Source: Anaspis maculata
Taxonomy: Eukaryota > Arthropoda > Insecta > Coleoptera > Scraptiidae
DNA length: 64,000 nucleotides
Reading direction: 5' to 3'
Assembly: GCA_949128115.1 (NCBI GenBank)
Contig: OX421966.1
Location: forward strand, 47,179,416-47,243,415
The notes under the pieces were generated by a model that saw only the letters and a program-made list of their open reading frames with translations, did no database searches and was not told the origin of the DNA. Shown piece by piece: positions 55,301-62,735 of the stretch (position 1 is its first letter; every line of letters starts with the position of its first letter). The translations under genes were made by a program, and so were the position numbers.

Positions 55301-58295
55301 ACATTGCAAACGTATGCATAGTTCAATAGATCCCCATTGTTGAGAACAATTTTTTCTCCAAATTCTAACGGTATAATCATGAAGCCTGATGTCCTATCTC
55401 GAAACAATCTTTGAATTTTCCAGATCAGAAGTCCAACAATGATGACATGATTTTTTTTGTCAAAGTTGCATTCCAGTCATTTCAATTGGCAATAAAATCG
55501 CATTTTGGATGATAAGATTGTGATTTTGCATGCTTGTTGCTTGAACTGTTAGGAAACTGCTGCGCCCTCAGAGACCTCTGTTCTCGCCTTTGTTTTACTT
55601 TACCGGTTTGCGTCCTCGAATGAAAAGAAAAATATTGTGAACGCGCAAAAAAAATTGATTCCGAATTTCGAAGAATAACTTTTTTCAAGGTCCATCTTAT
55701 CGATTTATTCAGACCATTTCCAGATCAAAGTCGGTCTGTCTGTCTGTGATTTTGGTTGAAATCCGCCATTAGAGGGCGCACTTATTGCATCGTATCAATA
55801 TCGGAATTTTTGACGCACTGTCCTCGAATTAGATATGTAGATGTTTTGTTGGTTCAGAAACACATTCTAAAATTTTCGTTTGAATATGTTTCAGAAATGA
55901 AACTTCAATTTATCATTTTTTAGAGATGTCCAAAATGCAACTTTCACAAACAAAAATCATATCATCATTGTTGAACTTCTGATCTGGAAAATTCAACAAC
56001 TGTTTTGAGACAAGACATCACGTTTCATGATTATATCGTTAGAATTCGAAAAAAAAATTGTTCACAGAAACAGGGATCTCTTGAACTAAGCACAATTTTG
56101 CAATGCTTTACATTCCACCCTGTAACGAATGTAATAGAGATAAATTGGAAATTCTCACCAACTGAGTAAATTGCTCAAAGATGTATCTGAGCAACCGTGG
56201 AGACAAAATCGAAATCGATTGAGACAATCCAAAGTTACACCATTTTGAAAAAGGGCAACATTTTCGATACCGACAAGTCAAATGTTGAGCAGTTTATATA
56301 CAGGTGTCCTTGCTCAACTGTTTGATCGCGAAGATTTCGCCAGTGGATGAAGCATGAAAAATTGGACTTTTTGAAAAAAAACTTTTTCCAAAAACGTATA
56401 TTAACTGAGATACAGCCCTTCAAAGTTAAAATTGAAATATAGTTTTTTCTACATACTTCTTGCACCGTTGAACCAATTTGCCTCACATTTTGGATACGTG
56501 ATTATCAAGTTAATCTCCAAACACTGTCACTAAAGGACTTTAAATGATTTTGATTTTCGACACATATTGGTCCAATGGCGTGGATATTGGAAGAATCGTC
56601 CCTGTTCTGGTCTTAATTTCTGCGTCACCGACTATTTTGCAAAAATGCCCAGGCATTTGGACTCTGCAATCAATTCAAAGGAAAAATACTCCTGACAACT
56701 TTTGTTAAAGGCTGTGTTTTCGAGATAATTAAATCATAATGTTTGAAAAAATCTTGTAAACCAATTTCAAAAGCCCAAAAAAATAATTTTTCGAAAACTT
56801 GTTGCTTCTTAGCTAAAAACGCCTGGAAAGTCTGTTTCAGTAAAGAAATCATGACTTTTCCCTGATCATTATCTTTAATTTCTTGGAATTGGCGTTTTCA
56901 ACATGTTTTTCAAACATTCGGATCCAAATATCTTGACAATGAAGCTTTTAATCAAAATTTGTCAGGAGTAACTTTTTCTTCTAAATTGATTGCAGAATTT
57001 AAATGCTTAGGCATTTCTGCAAAATAGACAGTGGCGTTGAAATTATGGAAGATAACAGGGACGAGCTATGTGAAATTTGAGGCAAATTGGTTCAACGGTG
57101 TGGAAATTATGTGAGGAAAACGGTATTTTAATATAAACTTTGAATGGCTTTATCTCAGTTTTTGTACGTTTCTGAACAAAGTTTTCTGGAGAAAGTCCAC
57201 CTATAATTTGATGCTTTATCCGCTGTCAAAACGTTCGCGATCAAACACGAAACATCCTGTATATGTGAAAATCTTGGAAGTCTACTTCAGCGTTTTGATC
57301 TTTTGGTTTAAATATGTCAAATTTCAACTTCACTTCCCACGAAATTGAACCCTCAGTTTAAAAATAAATAAATAGATACCTGCAAGTTCCCCGTATTTTT
57401 GCCATCATACACAGTAATTGTGATAAACATATTTTCAAAAGACTAGGTATAGGTAAGTAAGTAGGTACTTGCAGCTTATAGGTGGTATCATAAGCATGAA
57501 CTCTGCATTACCTCCGCTGTGATAATTACCCTATACCATGATGCACCAGTTGTTCAAATTCACCGGTGATTGACCACTAGTTGTAGTAACTGATTAACCG
57601 TTAACGATTTTGAACAAATGGACCATAACCGGTCTTTTACCCTTCACCGGTTATTGGTTGGTTAATCGTAACCGGTCAAGTCGGTTAACCGTAACCGGTT
57701 ATTAACCGGTTAACCGTAACCGGTCAAACCAGTTAACCGTAACCGGTTATTCCTTTGCGAAATTTGACCGGTTATTCGAATTTTTTGACCGGTTAACTGG
57801 TTAACCGTAACCGGTTGACAGCACTAATATTGGGGCCCGTTTCTCTACTTATGTGACGTGGAAATCGTTCAAAAAGACCCGAAGATTCCATCATTTATCG
57901 TTTAGGAATTTCGCGACAAAACGAACCAATATCAAGGCGGGCTTCCTAAGGAAAAGGCATGCGAAAAATAATAAAAAGCTTACCGCTTTTAGGGCTCCAG
58001 TGTTTTCATCAAACAACGTAATGTTGGCACTTATGCTCGGCAAAGGCGTCGCCAAGCCGGCGTTGCCGGGGCACACTGTTACCAACTTGCATCCCAATCC
58101 CCCGAACCTGTCGTTGTCTAGAAACCCCGGCATCGTCAGGAGCAAATTCCCATTTTTCGGCACGTCCGTGAAGCTCCTCTCATTTTGAACTGCCCGCCCG
58201 GTTGATTGACATTCCAAAGCCACCTTGACCGCTTCGAAAGTGCTTTCCCAGTTCAACAGCCTCGACACCTGAGATTCGCTTATAAATTTGGCCAT
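31286..58295 (-). CDS. CRYM: Ketimine reductase / mu-crystallin, five coding exons (gene span)
   Basis: The joined exons (58295-57984, 53584-53417, 37105-36895, 31672-31460, 31359-31286) encode 325 aa, close to the 314 aa of the human protein. The family is ornithine cyclodeaminase/mu-crystallin: an NAD(P)H-dependent reductase of cyclic ketimines in lysine and proline metabolism, cytosolic, and thyroid-hormone binding in vertebrates. Visible residues: the conserved GxKLV lysine (Lys70), the RTAA substrate-binding arginine (Arg115), the Rossmann GAGTQG loop (140-145), GADVIITTT, EWVKPGAHIN-AIGA, and the C-terminal VFQSLGMAVED. Intron phases are 0, 0, 1, 1 and all are GT-AG. The gene is 27 kb for under 1 kb of coding sequence. 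Intron 2 contains a gustatory receptor cluster on the opposite strand; introns 1 and 3 are filled by transposons. No lesion is seen in the coding exons. Confidence 0.93.
31460..31672 (-). CDS. CRYM: CRYM coding exon 4
   Basis: Acceptor TTGTTGCAG; completes the Ala codon, then IGAGNPEIQELSDSIY through GEIGEVITGKL to ITVFQSL. Donor GTACGT, phase 1. Confidence 0.93.
31840..32060. repeat. TTAA-flanked MITE, partial copy
   Basis: Starts after TTAA (31836-31839) with GGACGGAGTTG; contains the inverted block AGGTCTCTTTCGAAAGCTAC / GTAGCTTTCGAAAGAGACCT. Same family as 42101-42383; its right terminus is missing. Confidence 0.7.
32100..33040. repeat. GC-rich dispersed repeat (LINE/SINE-like), copy 1
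   Basis: 32317-32585 and 32690-32770 match 59770-60052 and 60195-60250 (GTGGAGGGGCTCAAGTAACT, TCCTGAGAGCAATGCCG, AGTCCCACACTCCCCC). The block CCGGCTGGTCTGGGAAGG...AATAAATCCAGAA is duplicated within it (about 32595-32685 and 32922-33045). It lies in CRYM intron 3 and is far more GC-rich than its surroundings. A 5S-rRNA-like 17-mer is at about 32160-32180. Confidence 0.6.
33041..33641. other. CRYM intron 3 sequence, no gene seen
   Basis: A 110-codon plus frame at 33267-33599 has no recognisable domain. I treat it as chance. Confidence 0.4.
33642..33994 (+). repeat. Long target duplication, left copy
   Basis: 353 bp beginning CTGTCCACAGCC and ending GTGAAAATC; nearly the same 357 bp occurs at 34703-35059. 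I count roughly a dozen to fifteen differences. The Jockey fragment sits exactly between the copies. Confidence 0.8.
33995..34702 (-). pseudogene. 5'-truncated Jockey-type LINE fragment
   Basis: The minus strand encodes the C-terminal part of a Jockey-clade ORF2: MNGKQLPQAEDARYLGMHID, DRRLTWKKHI, then ILKPVWTYGMQLWGTASNS, EILQRFQSKTLRTI, and VREEVKFASEKYLSRLEEHS. A frameshift near 34530 separates the two halves. The 3' end has a poly(A)-like run (T-rich on plus at 33995-34003) directly abutting the left duplication. Confidence 0.85.
34703..35059 (+). repeat. Long target duplication, right copy
   Basis: Partner of 33642-33994. Beyond it the sequence continues into AAGCACTTGTGATGTTACTG, the end of a GA/GTA-type foldback arm (compare 27709), which is missing from the left copy. 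Confidence 0.8.
35340..36760. repeat. Foldback built of repeated units, CRYM intron 3
   Basis: A unit of about 370 bp (ATTCAAGATCACAACCAATG, TCTGCTGAGGAGCTA, CCAAATTTAGG, CAAAATCCAAGATGGCGG) occurs twice in direct orientation (35395-36120) and then twice inverted (36180-36745). The whole forms a long palindrome with tandem arms. It lies about 140 bp from CRYM exon 3 on its 3' side. Confidence 0.7.
36895..37105 (-). CDS. CRYM: CRYM coding exon 3
   Basis: Acceptor TTAACAG precedes VRVWNHNFSKAEKL; continues to ADVIITTTFATKPIV and EWVKPGAHIN, then one base before the donor GTACCT (phase 1). Confidence 0.93.
37106..37962. other. CRYM intron 2 sequence, no gene seen
   Basis: AT-rich intron sequence upstream of exon 3. 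Nothing recognised. Confidence 0.4.
37963..38911. repeat. Foldback of family Z
   Basis: The left arm starts TAATCAATTTCACGGCTTTC (37965) and the right arm ends with its complement (about 38905). Arms of roughly 330 bp both match 12975-13335. A third stub with the same end is at about 39025-39083. Confidence 0.7.
39095..39830 (-). repeat. Dispersed repeat family X, inverted copy
   Basis: Reverse complement of the right part of 29160-30460 (CCCCCAAGACGA, ATCGACTTGAAATTTGGTAT, CAATAAGATGATTTGG). An (AAT)n run is at 39496-39516. Confidence 0.65.
39991..40114 (+). pseudogene. Gustatory receptor fragment GR3, left part
   Basis: Matches GR1 at 48122-48245 in nucleotides: CAG.AAATCGTTTTC, AATGATTGTTTCATAACGCT, TTTTTCAATCAAA.CAAATGG, CTTCTAGAGAATT. 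It has indels and carries no start or upstream exon, so it is dead. It is cut at 40114 by a TIR element and resumes at 41464. Confidence 0.85.
40204..40700. repeat. Nested foldback inside the GR3 insertion
   Basis: Arms AATTCTACG then CGTATGCTTGCAGACGCTTG are inverted at the two ends (40204-40256 and 40654-40700). Inside it a further palindrome (40366-40587) has ends TCTCACTAGGTGGCCCTTG. Confidence 0.7.
40727..41392. repeat. Second nested foldback inside the GR3 insertion
   Basis: CATATCGTCCCTTG and CAGGCAAAGCAACGTAAGCG at the left are inverted at 41352-41392. The interior is AT-rich and non-coding. Confidence 0.7.
41464..41555 (+). pseudogene. Gustatory receptor fragment GR3, right part
   Basis: Matches GR1 from 48246 on (TGATTC.AAATTAATGCAGAA, AGAATCAT.AA.CCATGGA, TACCATGTAGCAT). 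It is frame-broken and ends near 41555. Confidence 0.8.
41700..42096 (+). pseudogene. piggyBac-type transposase 3' remnant
   Basis: A frame at about 41715-41800 reads RTGHFMAQRDKQRRC and then NCKSKPLTHCLKYQTTLC, resembling the C-terminal Cys-rich domain of piggyBac transposases. The segment ends CCTAATGGG followed by TTAA (42097-42100), matching a piggyBac CCC terminus at a TTAA site. The left end is not found. Confidence 0.5.
42101..42383. mobile_element. TTAA-flanked MITE
   Basis: 283 bp with inverted ends GGAGGAAGTTGAATTGG / CCAATTCAACTCCGTCC and TTAA on both sides (42097-42100, 42384-42387). The centre is an AT-rich palindrome. TTAA targets suit piggyBac-mobilised MITEs. Other pieces: 31840-32060 and about 49875-49918. 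Confidence 0.8.
42388..42605 (+). pseudogene. Retroelement gag-like remnant
   Basis: MELPNYDGQSSW in one frame followed by LALALRGPALELLQTIP in another resembles the gag region of Ty3/gypsy-type elements. Copies follow GR1 (49345-49570, more decayed) and, as a stub, GR2 (about 52785-52810), so it was duplicated with the receptor units. Confidence 0.5.
42606..45955. mobile_element. Long-TIR DNA transposon with decayed nuclease/Cys-rich gene (Academ-like?)
   Basis: Inverted arms of about 600 bp (42610-43225 and 45340-45950) share AATAATTCGCCCAAGG, GGTCCTCA and AGCTATCTT words. An extra right-arm-like copy lies at 44795-45290. Between the arms is a degenerate coding region (43200-44290). Exact ends are uncertain. 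Assignment to Academ rests on the nuclease-like plus Cys-rich content and is tentative. Confidence 0.55.
43203..44290 (+). pseudogene. Decayed PIN/XPG-like nuclease with CXC-type Cys cluster
   Basis: Pieces in different frames: SQAEFLSNVHNKARLIRML (about 43255-43311), DADFLIVTIAVEE (43361-43399), VVVIENDTDVLEMMIA (about 43418-43466), and a Cys-rich block PCNCRESCGTRCTC (about 44149-44210) followed by a TAA and then CSNMCSNC. The order FLSN-NK..LI, DAD..IV, V..E.DTD.L and then a Cys cluster is typical of a transposon-associated arthropod protein family. Frameshifts and stops make it a pseudogene. Confidence 0.6.
45956..46470 (+). other. GR1 5' flank (ancestral promoter region)
   Basis: Collinear with the GR2 upstream region 49590-50228 (ACTGCTTAGCCCCCG, ATTATTGAAGCAATGTTGCC, TGCGTACGGTGTTGACTTTAC). 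It is now separated from the GR1 ORF by the 1,428-bp insertion that starts at 46479. Confidence 0.7.
46479..47906. mobile_element. hAT-type element inserted on the GR1 start codon
   Basis: A perfect 8-bp duplication ATGAGTGC (46471-46478 and 47907-47914) contains the GR1 initiator ATG. The 30-bp inverted termini start CACGGATTTCTGAATATAGA. The interior (1.4 kb) has no recognisable transposase. The 8-bp duplication suits hAT (or P or Merlin) elements. The empty site is seen in GR2 (ATGAGCGTT at 50229). Confidence 0.88.
47907..49095 (+). pseudogene. Gustatory receptor GR1, multiply lesioned paralogue of GR2
   Basis: Exon 1 (47907-48740) is strongly similar to GR2. A TGG-to-TGA change gives a stop at 48723-48725 (codon 273), six codons before the exon end. 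Exon 2 (48823-49095) keeps the C-terminal TTYPIVVLQF signature, but the acceptor is CGG at 48820-48822 where GR2 has CAG. The donor GTCAGT at 48741 is intact and the intron would be 82 bp. Together with the insertion upstream of the ATG, this makes a functional seven-helix receptor unlikely. Known family role: a ligand-gated cation channel for taste in chemosensory neurons. A 272-aa product lacking the last helix remains possible. Confidence 0.88.
49159..49164 (+). promoter_or_regulatory. GR1 polyadenylation signal
   Basis: AATAAA about 65 nt after the exon 2 stop; the same position relative to the gene is kept in GR2. Confidence 0.5.
49165..50228 (+). other. GR1-GR2 spacer and GR2 5' flank
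   Basis: Holds the co-duplicated gag-like remnant (49345-49570), the junction of the two tandem units at about 49588, a TTAA-MITE end (about 49875-49918) and the likely GR2 promoter. An in-frame ATG at 50139 would extend GR2 by 30 residues, but the GR1 upstream region does not support that extension as coding. Confidence 0.55.
50229..51050 (+). CDS. GR2 exon 1
   Basis: Encodes MSVHIAHIKVPFMFGKFIG through six hydrophobic segments to LWSTVTL. Where GR1 has a stop, GR2 reads TGG (51031-51033 region), confirming the open frame. Confidence 0.88.
50229..52545 (+). CDS. Gustatory receptor GR2 (two exons, 364 aa)
   Basis: Exon 1 50229-51050 (274 codons) and exon 2 52273-52545, joined in phase 0 with donor GTTAGT and acceptor TTTCACAG. 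Hydrophobic segments at about residues 41-60, 75-96, 133-152, 163-187, 231-262, 270-283 and 337-357 give the seven helices of insect gustatory receptors. The last carries the hallmark TTYLIVVLQF (TYxxxxxQF). Family role: taste receptor/cation channel in sensory neurons; the ligand cannot be inferred. The gene lies antisense in CRYM intron 2, next to the GR1 and GR3 pseudogenes. A 1.1 kb hAT element occupies its intron. Start chosen from the GR1 alignment. Confidence 0.88.
51091..52197. mobile_element. Non-autonomous hAT element in the GR2 intron
   Basis: A perfect 8-bp duplication GCTGTACC (51083-51090, 52198-52205) and termini CAATGGCGACGCTAG / complement of CAGTGGCGACGCTAG. 1,107 bp with no transposase. 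Without it the GR2 intron would be about 107 bp, close to GR1's 82 bp. Confidence 0.9.
52273..52545 (+). CDS. GR2 exon 2
   Basis: Starts SFTTISILKCN after CACAG; 90 residues ending TTYLIVVLQFKDGLLDV and TGA. An AATAAA follows at 52609-52614. Confidence 0.88.
   Translation, partial: SFTTISILKCNVIESESKEMVTSCYKAQFQNSAAERQNFTRLVSIVKENVAKFSAADFFDVNRKTLFGILGTTTTYLIVVLQFKDGLLDV
52609..52614 (+). promoter_or_regulatory. GR2 polyadenylation signal
   Basis: AATAAA 64 nt after the stop codon. Confidence 0.5.
52615..53416. other. End of GR2 unit and CRYM intron 2; no gene seen
   Basis: The tandem unit similarity ends near 52810. The rest is intron sequence with no recognisable coding region. Confidence 0.45.
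53417..53584 (-). CDS. CRYM: CRYM coding exon 2 (nucleotide-binding loop)
   Basis: 56 residues beginning VIAGTAITTWRTAAAS after acceptor TGACAG; contains MGAGTQG, the dinucleotide-binding glycine loop. Ends FKFEE with donor GTAAGT, phase 0. Confidence 0.93.
53838..54160. repeat. Foldback in CRYM intron 1
   Basis: AGAACGCTTTTAAAAC and AGTGAGTAAGCAACCAGTT at the left are inverted at 54108-54160. One arm recurs, diverged, at about 60375-60680. Confidence 0.6.
55104..56296. mobile_element. Long-TIR foldback nested in the hAT element
   Basis: Arms of about 360 bp start AAACTGCTCAACATTTGA and include TTTACATT.CACCCTGTAA and CCATTTTGAAAA.GGGCAA words inverted. One arm of the same family is at 2561-2951. 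Non-coding. Confidence 0.75.
56301..57259. mobile_element. mariner-like foldback nested in the hAT element
   Basis: Flanked by TA; ends CAGGTGTCC... and complement of CAGGATGTTT..., with shared TTTGATCGCGAA inside. Arms of about 400 bp (CAAATTTGCCTCACAT- and TTCAACGGTG-type words) are inverted. Directly adjacent to the 55104-56296 element. Confidence 0.75.
57984..58295 (-). CDS. CRYM: CRYM coding exon 1
   Basis: 104 residues from the MAKFISESQVSRLL start to ITLFDENTGALKA, aligned with the N-terminal domain of mu-crystallin. Donor GTAAGC, phase 0. The upstream AUG context is acceptable and no longer in-frame extension looks conserved. Confidence 0.92.
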
Positions 58296-59462
58296 TCTCC
58301 TTATTGCGAGAGCATAAACCTCGCATCAAGGAAATAAAACTTTTTAGATAAGTACAGCTTCACCGAACAGATGCAAAAGTACGACTGGATGATAATTTTT
58401 GTTGTTGCTCGTTATCGAAATTGTGTCAAAATTGACGTTTGTTTGCTAGATTACAAAAGCAAATGGCGGGAATTTTAAGCGATGACCTCAAGTGCCGAGT
58501 CTGACACGCTAAAAAAGGATACGAAAAGTTAATTACCAGCGCGGCAATTATTCACAGCGAGCTTTTCTTGTCTCGAGTTTTCCACCGAGCTTGGGTACCT
58601 ACAGCTTTCCAACCCTTCTAAAGCCATAAGCTGGTTTAAGTGCTTTTTTCAAATGATATTGATGAGAAGCAGCGCGGGATCCCATCCTTGAGGGCGCCGC
58701 TGACTGACCATTGACCCAATAAATCCCGGCAGAAAAGCTCTGAGCATCGAATTTATTTCGTAAGCTCAGTGCCAAATCCCGCGGGAATAAAATATTAGCT
58801 GCCCGAAAGGAGCTTTTCCATTTTCTGGCGCGACAACAAACTGACCGAATATAAATTCGCGACCGCCAAAGTCAAGAGTTCGTAGTCAAAAATTGAATCT
58901 CAAACGAAAGGGTGAGGCAAAGGCCACTGCAGACAGGGTGACATACATCGATATACATTTATTGATCCTAAAAAGTATACAAATTTTCTATACTTACATA
59001 AAATTTTAAAATTGACAATGCTTATCTTAATTTCAAAACATCGTAATATTTATATAATTATATTTATTTCGCATTGTATTTTTGGTCCACAGACAAGGAC
59101 AACAGTTTTTTTAGGCCTAGAGTTGTGGTAAATTTGAGTCTTATGGAAGGTGAAGGTACAATTACTGTAGGTTCATATTCACCTAGTCGGTAGACAGTGT
59201 CACGATGAAACAAAGCTAAGGTTAAATTCGAGTTTTGTGCAAGGACAACGATTGGACTGCTGTACTCAATCAATTTTAAAGAAATAGGTAGCTGATCTTG
59301 AGGATATTTTAATGGAGGCCTTGTTCGCCAAGTATTTGAATTTTAATTCCCAAAATAGTTTTCCATATTTCTTGGTCCAAAGAATTTAATTTTCCGGAAG
59401 CTTGTAGCTTCTCCGTACCTACTTTATGGCAGTGACAAAGATTTTCTACCTAATAATATTTG
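58296..59462. other. CRYM 5' flank; no further gene seen
   Basis: Probable promoter and 5' UTR of the minus-strand CRYM gene. No TATA or initiator can be fixed with confidence. Confidence 0.4.
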
Positions 59463-59463
59463 A

Positions 59464-59675
59464 CGGCCCCGTAGCACAGTCGGTCGTTTGCCGTCTGTGG
59501 TGCGGATGGCGCGGGTTCGAATCCCGGTAAGTCATGGATGTTTTGTGTTTGTTGAAAAATTTGCGTTTATTGAAATTCCTATGTGATAATTCACTGTTAT
59601 CGATAAAAGGCGCAAAAACTCTATGGCGCTGATAAGCCAAGAAAGAGGAAAACATTTACATTTACATTTTTCACA
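59464..59675 (+). mobile_element. tRNA-derived SINE
   Basis: Perfect RNA polymerase III boxes: box A TAGCACAGTCGG (59472-59483) and box B GGTTCGAATCC (59514-59524). The head does not fold as a functional tRNA. A non-tRNA body of about 130 bp ends in TTTACATTTACATTT-type short repeats. Confidence 0.85.
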
Positions 59676-59729
59676 TTTTACCAAATAATATTTCTAGCTA
59701 TATCTATATTCACCTTCTATTTGCAATGG

Positions 59730-60330
59730 AATGACTTTTTGGAGCAAGTAGCGCTTCAAAATCAACCACCCCTCCTAGGTGCTGTAAGACCTTGTAGTTG
59801 GTGGAGGGGCTCAAGTAACTGCGATGATCCTGAGAGCAATGCCGACAAAAGCACAGGCTCCTGGTTCCTGGTAGGATCACCCATGCCGATAAGGTCGACG
59901 GAGAGCAGTAAAAGCCAAGAAACAGCACAATACCAGGCAGCCAGGCTGAGGCTGTCTGATCTTCGATGCAATCCGGAGGGCCGGGTGCGAAGCTGGTCAG
60001 GTGGGAAAGCCAGTTGGGACAATATTTGTCGAGAGGTGCGAAACCGGGTGGCAGTTGTCTTGGGAGGTTAATCCAACGAGGAGGTGGCCGGAAGCTGCGG
60101 GACGGTCGCCAGAAGAGCCAGCTGGAGGCCAGAGTGCGACCAACCACCTTTCAAAGTGATGCTGGCGCGGTTCCGGGAGATGGATTAATCACCAGATCTG
60201 AGGAGGGGTTTCAGCGGGAAGGGCTGCTGCAAGTCCCACACTCCCCCAGTACCATCCAACTGGGGTGTGCATAAAAAGAACTCCCCCTCCTCCCGAAATA
60301 AAGATCAATCACAAGTGAGCAGACAGCGAG
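59730..60330. repeat. GC-rich dispersed repeat, copy 2
   Basis: Collinear with 32317-32770 (GTGGAGGGGCTCAAGTAACT, GAGGTGCGAAACCGGGTG, AGTCCCACACTCCCCC). Several frames are open by composition only; none is recognisable. Confidence 0.6.
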
Positions 60331-62090
60331 TTTTCATTTTTTTTCTATATATGTATAGGGTCAGGTACAAACTCAATTATTGTTCTCAACTTTCCAAGAT
60401 GGACTTCTTCATATTCTAGCATCACTTTTGCAAGAAAATGTGCTTTTTCTTTGCGTAAATAAAGGAAAATACTATAAGTTTACAATTATCAGTGTTTTTA
60501 TCGATTTATGCAAAAGAACATTCAATTTTCTTGCAGAAGTGGTTCTACAATATGCATATTTCTCAAACCTGTATTTTGGAAAGTTGAAAACGATTAGGTT
60601 CGAACTCGGGTTTGTGATTTGCTTTCATAGAAAAAAAAAGTGGTGGAAACTGTATGGTTGCCTGCTCACTGTTGATTACTTTCAACGAATATGACTATGG
60701 GTCTATTGTGTGATTTCACCTTATTTTACCATATTGAAATGTATTTATTAAATCAGCATTAGTTTAAAAAAATTTCTCTCATTTGGAATGTCGAACCATC
60801 GAACTTTGATGTCTTTGCACGTGTTTTAGTAAACACGTAGGGGTCGCACTGCGTTCGAAGAGACAAGGGAAAATCACCTCTTCGGTCACCCATTAGATGG
60901 TGGTATATGGGTCACAGCGCGAGAGTCCGGGGATATTTTATTGCTTTGTGCAGAGTCTAGGAAGAAATCGAGGAACGGATGCTGGGGGAGACGCGCACGG
61001 CCTCTTGAAGACATGTGTCGCGTTCAAGTGTTGTTCCTTTTGCGTGCTTTTGTAGGTAAATATTAATTTTTGTAGTATTTTTAATTACTTGTGTATTCGT
61101 TTGTCGTTGTCTTTTTGAACACCACTTGATTTGAGTTGCCAATTTACTGTCGAATTGAATTAAATGTACGCCCTTTTTATGAAAACATGCGCGCAGAAAA
61201 TTTGAAAGGTACGCACGTCGCTCTTTTGTTGCCTGGATTAAATTCAGTGCAGTTGGTTTATTGCATTAAGTTTGCTGTTTGAATTTTATGTCATTAGTTT
61301 CATGATCAGATCTGAAATGTTGTGTATAATTTTAATTACATGTGCACACTTGACTGTAATTCTTGTGTCAAATTGTAGTTGAACGTCATTATTTGCAATA
61401 TTCTATGTTCTCATTTTCATGTACAGTTTTGTAGTCAACTCCTTTGTAATGTCAGTGCTGTATCTTTGATCTGTCATAATCTTTGTGACAATATTCAGAG
61501 CCCTCCGTCTGTTCCGGTTCTCAAATATTTATCCTTTTTGTTTGTTTACTTCGAATTACTCCCTGAGATTTTGCAAATGACGCTTGCGAGTATGATCGAG
61601 CCTTGATGTACCCATTTTACTAATATTTTCTGGAATACCGTGAAAGTCGTATTTCGTGTCATCACCCGCTTCCGCTCAACCTAACTTGACTGTTTTCAAT
61701 GTTTTGTTTTGTACATGTGTCATTGGGTCCTACCGTCCAAGCAGGTTGTACGGTACTTTTGTTGGGGTGTCATGTTAATTGATTATGCTTTGTTTGTTAT
61801 GAGATGATTTTGTGTCACCTGTCGGGGAATGGACTGGGACAGCAATAGCGGATACGTTTGATTGGTTGCAACTTAGTCGCTTGCGACTCGCGTAACGAGG
61901 CAAATGTCAGCTTTTGTGGGTTAGGTTCTCTTTCAGTGTCCTCGGACACGGGATACGCCCACCATCCCGCCATTTAGTATTATTTTGAAGTTGTATTGTA
62001 GTGTATTGTTTATTATGCCCTGTCTACTAACATGTCTTCAGTTGCTGTTTTTTGAGTGTCTGTGTGAGTGTGGCGACCTTTTGTTTTGCG
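60331..62090. other. No gene recognised
   Basis: 60375-60680 resembles one arm of the 53838-54160 foldback. The rest is AT-rich, without recognisable exon or element. Confidence 0.4.
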
Positions 62091-62188
62091 TCCCTTTGCG
62101 CTGCTTTGCGTTGCTTTGCGTTGCTTTGCGTTGCTTTGCGTTGCTTTGCGTTACTTTGCGTTGTGTTGCGTTACTTTGCGTTATTTGC
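62091..62188 (+). repeat. Minisatellite, (TTTGCGTTGC)n
   Basis: About nine tandem copies of a 10-bp unit TTTGCGTTGC with minor variants (TTTGCGTTAC, TGTTGCGTTAC). The overlapping open frames here are artefacts of the repeat. Confidence 0.9.
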
Positions 62189-62446
62189 TGCGTTGCGGTA
62201 GGGAGAACAAAGTCTCAGTGAGTTTTACATTTTGTCACAACATGTTTGAGAACCCTTTTCTTTGAGCTTAACTCAGTGGTTTCTTCGACTGGGTTCTTCC
62301 ACATGAGTGCTCTTGTACACGAACAACGAACAACGTAGGATTCCGATGATCAGAGGCCAAACACGTGAAAATGTCACTGGGGGGAGGGGGGGGGTACCAT
62401 TACACTATCAACAGTGATATTAGTAGGAATAACTAAGGTATATTCC

Positions 62447-62523
62447 TATAAGCACGTAGAGTTCTGTCTTCCCACGTATCAAAACGTCTTGGTACGTGGA
62501 AGGACAGAACTTACTTGCTTATA
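62447..62523. ncRNA. miRNA-precursor-like hairpin (candidate)
   Basis: About 33 bp of near-continuous pairing, AGTTCTGTCTTCCCACGTA against TACGTGGAAGGACAGAACT plus TATAAGCA/TGCTTATA, around a short loop (about 10 nt, AAAACGTCTT). Size and shape suit a pre-miRNA, but a small MITE would look the same. Confidence 0.3.
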
Positions 62524-62735
62524 CGTACTATTCCCCCACTGTAAGATGGACCGTGACCTACAGTTTAACTATACCTCGTTCACTTTTAATTTTCAGTAGA
62601 ATGAAGTTTTGGAGCAAAAAAAAGTGACAAGCTGGAGCGCTGGGAGGATACGGCAGATGGCCGGTGATCACTCTATTTTTGCCTCAAAAAGTCGTTTCAC
62701 TGAATTCAAAACGTGAACACCATTATACACTTATA

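Larger units (their letters stand above)
54447..57826. mobile_element. hAT-type element with AACCGGTTA subterminal repeats, CRYM intron 1
   Basis: A perfect 8-bp duplication ATATTGGG (54439-54446, 57827-57834) and termini TAGTGCTGTCA. Both ends (54470-54700, 57575-57815) are packed with ACCGGTTA/TAACCGGT words in both orientations. No transposase remains; two other elements are nested inside. Confidence 0.9.

Noticed and set aside
59464..59540. Possible functional tRNA gene (perfect A and B boxes)
   Set aside because: The sequence between the boxes does not form a proper anticodon arm and the acceptor ends do not pair; the downstream body and short-repeat tail fit a SINE.
59710..60274. Several overlapping frames over 80 codons
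   Set aside because: They lie within a GC-rich dispersed repeat with few stop codons by composition; none matches a known protein and the copy at 32.3 kb does not keep them.
61985..62265. Cys/Leu/Ala-rich open frames
   Set aside because: They are generated by the 10-bp TTTGCGTTGC tandem repeat.
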